DNA from: Caldifarciminota bacterium | GTDB lineage: Bacteria > Hydrothermota > 32-111 > QNBC01 | Reading direction: 5' to 3' | DNA: 5,778 bases | Assembly (NCBI GenBank): GCA_023132105.1 | Contig: JAGLYS010000348.1 | Coordinates: forward strand, 1-5,778 | In this document: positions 1 to 5,778 of the stretch, piece by piece | Layout: every line of letters starts with the position of its first letter | How positions within the stretch are numbered: position 1 is the stretch's first letter | The notes under the pieces: model-generated | What the model saw: the letters and a program-made list of their open reading frames with translations, nothing else | What the model was told of the DNA's origin: nothing | The model's database searches: none | Position numbers and translations under genes: made by a program

Positions 1-9
1 TCCCCTAAT

Positions 10-38
10 ACAAAAGGGCAAGTATTTAACTCGCCCTT
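10..38 (-). terminator. Rho-independent terminator closing the operon
   Basis: Read on the minus strand, 38-29 (AAGGGCGAGT) pairs with 23-14 (ACTTGCCCTT). This makes a 10-bp stem with a single G-U wobble and a 5-nt loop (TAAAT). It is followed by a T-rich tract (TTTTGTATT, overlapping the stem base). The stem begins about 24 nt after the stop codon of the last gene. On the plus strand the wobble becomes an A-C mismatch and the tract after the stem is not T-rich, so it should work mainly for minus-strand transcription. This supports the view that the three-gene unit ends here. Confidence 0.85.
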
Positions 39-61
39 CTATACATAATTATGGAAATCTA

Positions 62-2143
62 TCAATCGGAAGTAAAAATATAGGGATATGTTTGTTTCAT
101 CTCAGCCGGTTTTCCATCTCTTGTTCCGGGATACCACTTTGATCTAAGGGCTGCTTTGATAGAAACTTTATTACATGCATCATTATTGAAACTCTTTACG
201 ATTTTTGCAGCCTTAACATTTCCGTCCGCACCAATTGTAACCTGAACAAAAATTTGCCCCTCAGCCCCTATTAATTTTGCAGCTTCGGGATATTCGGGCT
301 GAACAATGTTTTTTGGTCTTGGTTGCACAATAATAACAGGTTTCTTTTTCTTTACCGTATCTATTTTCGCAACCGTATCTTTCTTGATTGTATCTTTAAC
401 TATTGTTGTCTTTTTTGCAGCTGCTTCAAGTATTTGTTCCGGATTAGCGAGTTCTTTTTTAGATTTTGCTTTTTCATCTATTGCACCTTCGGTTGGTGTA
501 ATTTTCTTTTCCGGTTCGGGAGGTATAAGAGAAGCGATATCAAATTCTACTCTCATAGATTTAGGAATCCAGAGATAAGATATATTATCCAGAATCTCGG
601 TTTGCTTATTGAATACATCCGAACCTTTTACCCTTTTATTCGATATTGTTATTTTATTGCGACTAAAGAGAAATGTATACGGTTGATCGTTTGCAATTTC
701 TTCCTGAAACAGACTCCAGTAATTTAAAGCATCATTTTCAATAAGTGTTTCAGAAGCATTTTTTATATAGTCATCCAATTTCGGGTTTTTATATTCAACG
801 ATATTATATGTACCGATCTGAGGATTTGATGACCATATCGGAAGCATATTAAGTTTATCTCCGACATTCCATGCCATAATAAACGCATCATAATCTTTTG
901 TTAGCAATTTTTTTATAAATGATGCTCCGTCAACAATATTTACATTCGCTTTAATTCCAATTTTATCAAATTGATCTTTTAGCATATTAGCAAGGTCTAT
1001 TCTTAATTGATTTTCTTTATTAACAAGGATATCAAATTCGAACCTTTTCCCATTTTTGTAAAGCCATCTTGCCCTTGCCCCTTTTCCTCTTTTCCAGCCA
1101 TTATTATCGAGTTTATTCCGTGCCTTTTCGATTGAGAAAGGAAATGGTTTTAATTCTTTATTATATGCCCATGAAGACGGGGGAATAGGACCGGCAATAA
1201 TATCGCCAAGTCCGTTCAATAATGTATCTATGATCTCTTTCCTGTCGGTTGCCATTGTCAAAGCTTGCCTTACCTCTTTATCCTTGAATAGTTCATTATT
1301 AAGATTCCATCCGATAAATGTGTAATTACTGCCTGGTTCCTTACTTGCACTCAAAAGAGGATTTGCTTTAACAATATTATAATATTTCGGATCCAGACCT
1401 ATAGCAACATCCAGTATCCCTCTTTTTGAAAGGTCAATTACATCATTGTAATCTTTATAGAATATAAAAACAATATTGGCAGGATTAGGAGAAAAAAGAT
1501 TAAAGTTCTTATTGTATACTAATTCTATGTAATCTCCTTTTTCCCATTTTTCTACTGTAAAAGGTCCGCTTACAACAGGAATTATATTATATTTCGAATC
1601 CTTTATACTTTTTTCCTTTTTAAAAATGTGAGAAGGAATCGGTCTGATATTCGAATCGAATAATTCATCCGAATATACAATACTGAATTCGAACTTTACC
1701 GAATAATCATTTAATGCTTCTACATTCTTTATATACTGAATTTGAGATAGATTGGGATAGTTGTTTTTAGGATCTTTCATTACATTAAATGTAAATACGA
1801 TATCCTCTGCTGTAATTGGTTTTCCATCAGACCAGTTCAAATCCCTTTTCAAGTGATATGTTATAGATTTCATATCCTCACCATATTCCCAACTTGATGC
1901 CAGCATGGGTATAATACTACCCTCCGAACTTGTTGAATGAAGTGAAAGAAACAGATTATTTATAATACTGTTTTCACCGGAAATTGGCGGGTATAAAGGA
2001 TTTAATTTCGATGGTTCTTCAGGCACTCCTATCACAATCGTACCTCCCTTATCGCCAGTAATTACTATTTTTTTCTCCTTAGTACAAGAGGATATAACCA
2101 ATGTAAAAATAACAACTAATAGGAGAAGTTTCCTTATATGCAT
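62..2143 (-). CDS. Lipoprotein: ABC solute-binding protein (family 5) fused to a TonB C-terminal domain
   Basis: The 693-residue product starts with a lipoprotein signal peptide (MHIRK, hydrophobic stretch, lipobox ISSC, lipidated Cys20). Residues about 33-530 match extracellular solute-binding protein family 5 (the DppA/OppA/NikA type). Visible marks are IPMLASSWE (78-86), the NWSDGKPITAEDIVFTF block (103-119), VRQALTMATDR (291-301) and a C-terminal lobe with the usual RIDLANMLKDQFDKIGI segment (381-397). This fold binds peptides or similar small solutes and delivers them to a permease. Residues about 536-609 are a low-complexity Lys/Thr/Pro linker. Residues about 610-693 look like a TonB C-terminal domain: PEYPEAA (616-622), GAEGQIFVQVTI (626-637), ADGNV (639-643), KW-P-G with GKPA (669-680), and a final YPYIF. 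No permease or ATPase gene is present in the window. The ATG is preceded by AGGAGG and lies one base after the preceding stop. The binding domain and TonB call are strong; the ligand and partner are unknown. Confidence 0.9.
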   Translation of the reverse strand: MHIRKLLLLVVIFTLVISSCTKEKKIVITGDKGGTIVIGVPEEPSKLNPLYPPISGENSIINNLFLSLHSTSSEGSIIPMLASSWEYGEDMKSITYHLKRDLNWSDGKPITAEDIVFTFNVMKDPKNNYPNLSQIQYIKNVEALNDYSVKFEFSIVYSDELFDSNIRPIPSHIFKKEKSIKDSKYNIIPVVSGPFTVEKWEKGDYIELVYNKNFNLFSPNPANIVFIFYKDYNDVIDLSKRGILDVAIGLDPKYYNIVKANPLLSASKEPGSNYTFIGWNLNNELFKDKEVRQALTMATDRKEIIDTLLNGLGDIIAGPIPPSSWAYNKELKPFPFSIEKARNKLDNNGWKRGKGARARWLYKNGKRFEFDILVNKENQLRIDLANMLKDQFDKIGIKANVNIVDGASFIKKLLTKDYDAFIMAWNVGDKLNMLPIWSSNPQIGTYNIVEYKNPKLDDYIKNASETLIENDALNYWSLFQEEIANDQPYTFLFSRNKITISNKRVKGSDVFNKQTEILDNISYLWIPKSMRVEFDIASLIPPEPEKKITPTEGAIDEKAKSKKELANPEQILEAAAKKTTIVKDTIKKDTVAKIDTVKKKKPVIIVQPRPKNIVQPEYPEAAKLIGAEGQIFVQVTIGADGNVKAAKIVKSFNNDACNKVSIKAALRSKWYPGTRDGKPAEMKQTYPYIFTSD
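344..397 (-). repeat. Degenerate repeat in the linker (K-D-T-V/I-K units)
   Basis: The linker between the binding domain and the TonB domain contains three related units in residues 583-600: KDTIK, KDTVAK and IDTVK. At DNA level a GATAC core recurs at a spacing close to 18 nt. The segment is rich in Lys and Thr, has no predicted hydrophobic stretch, and probably acts as a flexible, positively charged spacer. Such charged spacers are common ahead of TonB C-terminal domains, although classical TonB uses Pro-Glu/Pro-Lys repeats. Confidence 0.6.
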
Positions 2144-2144
2144 A

Positions 2145-4574
2145 TTACCTCCTCACAGATTTTTTCATCTTTATTTCAAAAATAATTGTAGCAAAAACAA
2201 AAATTAGTGTCAACAAAGAAATTAAAAATCCAATATGTTCGGCTTTGGATTTAAAGTAAATTTTAACAATATGTTCACCGGGTTTTACATCAATCCCCTG
2301 AAACGAGTAATTCGCTCTATATAGTTTTACCGGTTCTCCGTCTATCCGTACTTTCCATGCAGGATAATAATTGTTTAAGACAAGGAGAAGCCCCCTTTTC
2401 GTCGTATTTACATTCAGTTCGATATAATTAGGCGTATATTTTATAACATCTATTTTACCTTTACCATCTTCCTTGATGTTCAAATCTCCGGCAACAATAG
2501 CGGAATCCCCGACACGGAACAGTGGATTTTTCAATATGGTTATCGCCTCCTCATCGTTTTCTACTCCTCTAACATTATATATCATAGAAAATCTTTCAAG
2601 ACTTCTATCATTCTTGTAAATATTATAGTTCTCGATTGTTGCAATCCTTTGTTTTAAGGAATCATTATCAATAAAATCTCTGAGTGATTTTATAAGATTC
2701 TGTGTTTGAATAGGGTATCTGGAATAATCTTCCGGTAAAACAGGTGCAATGATATATTTTGCATTTACAAGAGAAGAAACATTATCATCTAATAAACCGG
2801 TAGGATTAAACATTACGGTATGCTCTGCGCCAATTAATTTTTGATATGTTTTCAACTGATTCGATCCCGCCCCGCCGACACTCTCAAGTTGATATTGCAT
2901 AAGATAATCATCACCCGAATGATCCCAATAAAGTGGTAATATCCTCCCTATATCACCTTTATCCGATAAATAACTTACAATCGAGGATTTTTTAATAAAT
3001 TCCCTGAAAGGCATTGTTTTGATATAATTTTTATTAATCCTATATGTATCGATAAATGCAATAATAATTAAAGCCATAAAAATATAGTTCGAATAATTTT
3101 TCTTTTCCCTTTTTAGAAAAATAAATATAGCGGAGAATATGATAATCAATATAAAGTTGAATGTTAATCCTGAAATAAATGTGGGAAAATTCCTTTTGAA
3201 TATTTCCATTTTTTGCAAAACCTGCTGCTGAGGCATAAGACCTATATAGGAGGATCTGAAATGGTTATACAATGCACTATAAATACCACTCTGGGTACCT
3301 ATTACAATCAGGAATATAAGAGTTAATATCCCCATTAGCCAATAGATGAATTTTCTTAATTTTTTTATCTCGTTGTCATCTGAAATAAATTGTATAACGA
3401 AAGCCATTAGTATTGAAAATGAAAGATGTGTCAAAATAAAGAACATACTCGGCGCCCTAAATTTTTGAAACCCGGGAATCAAATATATAATGCGATAAAA
3501 TGGGGTATGCCCTCCAAGAGAAAGAAGTATCCCCAGAACACCTGTGATAATAAAATACTTAATATATATATTCCATTTTTTCCTGTAATAAAATAGAAAT
3601 ACTAATGACAATACAGGAAGTATGCCCATATAATGATTATCAAGTTTAAAGAAGTTTTCTCCCCAATAGTTATTTAAAATACCCGAAAATTGAGGAACAA
3701 TAAGATCCGTTAATTCGGAAGTAGGCAATGCCCATGAAGTTGAGAAAGCATATCCCCTTGAAGCTCCTCTAACAGCATATTTAATATATGAAAGAACAGG
3801 GATATATTGACACGCAATGAGACCTAAAAATACCAATGCGGTTATCAGAAAAAATAAGAGTTGCTTTTTTCCCTTCCTGGCATCCCTTTTCAAGAGATTG
3901 ATTATATAAATTACAACGGTAATAAAATATATGACCCCGAAAGCATATGATATTTGCAGATGTCCTCCTAAAACGGAAAATGAATAAAATAACGCAAATA
4001 ACATGAAATATACAAATTTTTCGGTTCTTACCGCTTTTAATGTCATCAATATAAGCAACGGCAAATAACTGGATGTGCATACCTTCCCATCATGCCCGGG
4101 ATAAACCTGTGATATTATACACCCTCCTGTCATATACACGATTGCTCCAATCAATGACGATTTCTTGGATATTCCCATTTCTTTAAGAAGGAAATAGGTG
4201 GAGAACCCCGCAATCATAATATGCAAAATAAAGCTATATGACCAAACAATATGAGTGGGAATAAACATTCTAAATAATGTGGTAAAATAAAACAGATCTC
4301 CATAAAAAGCATCGATAACAGGCATTCCACCGAAAACATAAGGGTTCCATAATGGAAACTGGTGAAAATGTTTTACGGAATAATAAACAAAATTCCTGAG
4401 AGCATAGCCGGCAGACATCCAATCACTTCCAAATAAGATATTAGAAGGAGAAAGAGCTTGCCAAAAATAGATAATAGGAATAACGAATATTATAAATAGA
4501 TAAATCTTCTCCTCCTGCTTATAAAAAAAGGAATTATTTGATCTAATATTTACTTTTTTAACATCTTTACTCAT
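2145..4574 (-). CDS. YfhO family polytopic membrane protein (GT-C-like)
   Basis: The product is 809 residues from the chosen ATG at 4574. A short charged cytoplasmic N-terminus precedes about 12-13 hydrophobic segments spread over residues 25-510. Next comes an extracytoplasmic domain of about 260 residues, then one last membrane helix near the end (about 780-800) and a basic tail (KMKKSVRR). YfhO family marks include an Asp in the first outer loop (FGSDW), LWNPYVFGGMPV (75-86), FRAPSMFFIL (372-381) and the C-terminal block NNYYPAWKVRIDGEPVKLY, followed by a GEHIVKIYF strand. In Bacillus and Listeria, YfhO proteins are thought to act as GT-C transferases that move a sugar from a lipid carrier onto teichoic acids, working with a CsbB-type transferase and a GtcA-type flippase. 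Neither partner is visible here, and a diderm host would need a different acceptor, so the substrate is unknown. An in-frame ATG at 4592 would add six residues and overlap the previous stop as ATGA, but it has no Shine-Dalgarno. The ATG at 4574 has GGAGG four bases upstream and is preferred. Confidence 0.88.
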   Translation of the reverse strand: MSKDVKKVNIRSNNSFFYKQEEKIYLFIIFVIPIIYFWQALSPSNILFGSDWMSAGYALRNFVYYSVKHFHQFPLWNPYVFGGMPVIDAFYGDLFYFTTLFRMFIPTHIVWSYSFILHIMIAGFSTYFLLKEMGISKKSSLIGAIVYMTGGCIISQVYPGHDGKVCTSSYLPLLILMTLKAVRTEKFVYFMLFALFYSFSVLGGHLQISYAFGVIYFITVVIYIINLLKRDARKGKKQLLFFLITALVFLGLIACQYIPVLSYIKYAVRGASRGYAFSTSWALPTSELTDLIVPQFSGILNNYWGENFFKLDNHYMGILPVLSLVFLFYYRKKWNIYIKYFIITGVLGILLSLGGHTPFYRIIYLIPGFQKFRAPSMFFILTHLSFSILMAFVIQFISDDNEIKKLRKFIYWLMGILTLIFLIVIGTQSGIYSALYNHFRSSYIGLMPQQQVLQKMEIFKRNFPTFISGLTFNFILIIIFSAIFIFLKREKKNYSNYIFMALIIIAFIDTYRINKNYIKTMPFREFIKKSSIVSYLSDKGDIGRILPLYWDHSGDDYLMQYQLESVGGAGSNQLKTYQKLIGAEHTVMFNPTGLLDDNVSSLVNAKYIIAPVLPEDYSRYPIQTQNLIKSLRDFIDNDSLKQRIATIENYNIYKNDRSLERFSMIYNVRGVENDEEAITILKNPLFRVGDSAIVAGDLNIKEDGKGKIDVIKYTPNYIELNVNTTKRGLLLVLNNYYPAWKVRIDGEPVKLYRANYSFQGIDVKPGEHIVKIYFKSKAEHIGFLISLLTLIFVFATIIFEIKMKKSVRR
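2148..2153 (-). promoter_or_regulatory. Ribosome binding site of the solute-binding/TonB gene
   Basis: Minus-strand AGGAGG lies four bases before the ATG at 2143. The same six bases are the last two sense codons (Arg-Arg, AGG AGG) of the YfhO-family gene, immediately before its TAA stop. Ribosomes ending the upstream gene therefore sit directly on this site, which suggests translational coupling. Confidence 0.85.
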
Positions 4575-4578
4575 AGAT

Positions 4579-4583
4579 CCTCC
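4579..4583 (-). promoter_or_regulatory. Ribosome binding site that decides the YfhO-family start
   Basis: Minus-strand GGAGG is followed by a four-base spacer and the ATG at 4574. It lies just past the TGA stop (4591-4589) of the DUF4837 gene. The spacing matches that of the next gene downstream. The upstream in-frame ATG at 4592 has no purine-rich element before it, so this site favours 4574 as the start. Confidence 0.75.
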
Positions 4584-4588
4584 ATTAT

Positions 4589-5608
4589 TCATTCAGTGAA
4601 TTTAAATGTTGAAAGCAATGCTTCCATTTCAAATATCAAAGGGATTTTATCCTTTCCCGGATTCGCTACATTGTAATCTATCATATACATCTTACCGTTA
4701 TGATAAAGAGTATAACCACCAAAGGGTCCTCCCATAATAATCCGATTATTTTGCCAGACCCCTTTATATTTTACAACATTCATATCATTCCACACAGTAT
4801 CGTTAACCATTGAATATTTCCTGTTATTATATGATAATAACACACTATCACCCTGAAAGAAATCCTTAAAAAGATTATTTCTAAACTCGAATATGGTTTT
4901 CTCATCTAATATGGGAAACTCAATACTATCCCTCCATGCAATAGCAATCATTCTATCCGGACTATGTGTAATATACGAAATAATCCTTGCTTTTGGGTTT
5001 ACAACAATAGGTATGTACTTTTTAGCAGGTAAACTGAATCTGAATTTGCCATATTTTTCCATCTTATTAATAGCTTTTTTATCCAGTCCTCTATATGTTG
5101 CTATTTTTAAAAGCCTATCTTTAATACCTTCGGAAAAGAAATTGCAAATTACGATTTTATTGTTATTTAATCTTTTTTTAAGATCGTCATTATTTCTGCC
5201 AACAATAATTAATATATACTGTTCTCTAGCCCATGGTTCTTTAAATCCGAAAACCGATTTAGTTCCTTCTTTGATTTTATTGAAATCATCTTCGAGAAGA
5301 AATGCTTCGATTATATCTTTATTGGGATCATTTTTATCAAGTGTTCCAACTATCATCAAATTTTTCTGTAATTTATATCTGTATAATTTTTCAGGGGAAA
5401 CATTCCTGAATTTTATAACATGTTCCGGTTGAGGTGTATATATTATTTGTGAGAATATATCCACATATATATTTTTGAAATCAATAAATTCATCTTCATG
5501 TTGTAATATTACGACATAGTTTTCTCCACCACCTGCAGGCAACTGTTTTGGTGTCCTGGAACAACCGATAATTATAAAAATAACAAATGCAATAATATAT
5601 TTTTTCAT
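4589..5608 (-). CDS. DUF4837-like lipoprotein
   Basis: The product is 339 residues from the ATG at 5608. A lipoprotein signal peptide is evident: MKKY, a hydrophobic core, and lipobox IIGC with Cys16 followed by Ser. By the E. coli sorting rule, a non-Asp residue at +2 favours the outer membrane. The mature part resembles DUF4837, a family of uncharacterised lipoproteins known mainly from Bacteroidota. Visible matches are the PQPEHVIKFRNVSPEKLYRY region with NLMIVGTL (59-90), EPWAREQYILIIVG (124-137), IAIAWRDSIEFP (221-232), and YKGVWQ, IMGGPFGGYT (281-300) near the C-terminus. No catalytic motif is recognised, and the molecular function is unknown. It is the first gene of the unit, and its stop lies 14 bases before the next start. 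An in-frame GTG at 5614 would add Met-Ser, but the AGGAG site would then touch the start codon, so the ATG is preferred. The family assignment comes from memory of the motif pattern and is moderately secure. Confidence 0.8.
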   Translation of the reverse strand: MKKYIIAFVIFIIIGCSRTPKQLPAGGGENYVVILQHEDEFIDFKNIYVDIFSQIIYTPQPEHVIKFRNVSPEKLYRYKLQKNLMIVGTLDKNDPNKDIIEAFLLEDDFNKIKEGTKSVFGFKEPWAREQYILIIVGRNNDDLKKRLNNNKIVICNFFSEGIKDRLLKIATYRGLDKKAINKMEKYGKFRFSLPAKKYIPIVVNPKARIISYITHSPDRMIAIAWRDSIEFPILDEKTIFEFRNNLFKDFFQGDSVLLSYNNRKYSMVNDTVWNDMNVVKYKGVWQNNRIIMGGPFGGYTLYHNGKMYMIDYNVANPGKDKIPLIFEMEALLSTFKFTE

Positions 5609-5613
5609 ACTCA

Positions 5614-5618
5614 CTCCT
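5614..5618 (-). promoter_or_regulatory. Ribosome binding site of the DUF4837-like gene
   Basis: Minus-strand AGGAG lies five bases before the ATG at 5608. It abuts the alternative GTG at 5614 and so cannot serve that codon, which fixes the start at the ATG. Confidence 0.75.
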
Positions 5619-5639
5619 ATTTATATAACATATTGGAAT

Positions 5640-5668
5640 AAAATACAATAAAAAGTATCAAGGGTCAA
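5640..5668 (-). promoter_or_regulatory. Putative sigma70-type promoter of the operon
   Basis: On the minus strand, TTGACC (5668-5663) is a five-of-six match to the -35 consensus. A 17-base spacer separates it from TATTTT (5645-5640), a four-of-six match to the -10 box. Transcription would begin near 5633 and give a leader of about 25 nt that includes the ribosome binding site. The surroundings are very AT-rich, so chance matches are likely; for example, a TATAAT at 5673-5668 has no well-spaced -35. The spacing and the position before the first gene make this the best candidate. Confidence 0.45.
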
Positions 5669-5742
5669 TTATAAAATATACATTTCATGTAAATTTTCCT
5701 TCCTCTCCTCTTCTTTATGTCTTATGTCTATTTTTCTCCAGT

Positions 5743-5778
5743 GTCATTGGGATGAAGTGAAACGACCTGTCTGCGTGT
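5743..5778. repeat. Possible end of a dispersed non-coding repeat, cut by the window edge
   Basis: The last 36 bases (starting GTCATTGGGATGAAG and ending near CTGTCTGCG) are clearly richer in G+C than the neighbouring AT-rich, non-coding DNA. They resemble, with several differences, the short interspersed repeats of the GTCATTGCGAGCGAAG...AATCTGTC type found in intergenic regions of many bacterial genomes. The comparison is from memory, and the element is cut by the window end, so its other arm and full length cannot be seen. Confidence 0.4.

Noticed and set aside
306..727. Two overlapping plus-strand open frames opposite the linker and C-terminal part of the solute-binding/TonB gene
   Set aside because: They are antisense to well-supported coding sequence. 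Their products are Phe/Ser/Cys-rich in a way expected from reading Lys-rich codons backwards, and no ribosome binding site or known domain is seen.
3781..4080. Minus-strand open frame of 99 codons inside the YfhO-family gene
   Set aside because: It lies in another frame of a gene with clear family motifs, has no recognisable domain, and is best explained as a shadow of the AT-rich membrane-segment codons.
4893..5432. Plus-strand open frame of 179 codons opposite the DUF4837-like gene
   Set aside because: The product is hydrophobic and Leu/Ser/Ile-rich, as expected from the antisense of this AT-rich gene. The minus-strand gene has a lipobox, a ribosome binding site and family motifs, so the antisense frame is not supported.
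5668..5673. Perfect TATAAT on the minus strand
   Set aside because: The nearest -35-like hexamer (TTTACA, 5693-5688) is only 14 bases away, which is too short. The box also adjoins the better-spaced promoter candidate, so it is probably a chance match in AT-rich sequence.
5715..5729. Two tandem copies of TTATGTC
   Set aside because: Two copies of a 7-base unit in low-complexity AT-rich DNA are too little to call an operator or a repeat array.

Overview
The window is AT-rich (roughly one third G+C by eye). It holds three tightly packed genes, all on the minus strand, which look like one complete transcription unit. Reading in the direction of transcription, from right to left, it has five parts. 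(1) An upstream region at about 5609-5778 carries a plausible sigma70-type promoter and, at the very edge, what looks like the end of a dispersed non-coding repeat. (2) A lipoprotein gene of the DUF4837 family occupies 5608-4589. (3) A large polytopic membrane protein of the YfhO family (GT-C-like) occupies 4574-2145. (4) A lipoprotein at 2143-62 has a family-5 ABC transporter solute-binding domain with a TonB C-terminal domain fused to its end. (5) A clear intrinsic terminator at about 38-10 closes the unit. No RNA genes, mobile elements or CRISPR arrays were seen. There is no gene-free stretch longer than about 170 bases.

The organism is probably a Gram-negative (diderm) bacterium. Two of the three products have lipobox signal peptides, and one carries a TonB C-terminal domain. 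DUF4837 is known mainly from Bacteroidota and relatives. However, all three genes have strong Shine-Dalgarno sequences (AGGAG, GGAGG, AGGAGG), and the promoter resembles TTGACA/TATAAT. Neither is typical of Bacteroidota proper, so I infer a candidate lineage in or near the FCB superphylum (for example WOR-3, Cloacimonadota or Marinimicrobia type). This placement is inference and is not proven by the window.

All three products belong to the cell envelope: two lipid-anchored proteins facing the periplasm and one membrane protein with a large extracytoplasmic domain. The junctions are very tight (14 nt and 1 nt). The ribosome binding site of each downstream gene sits at or just past the end of the gene before it, so translation is probably coupled. 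The most unusual item is the last gene. Solute-binding proteins of the peptide/nickel family normally end after the binding domain and sit beside permease and ATPase genes. Here there are no such genes, and a lysine/threonine-rich linker leads into a TonB C-terminal domain.
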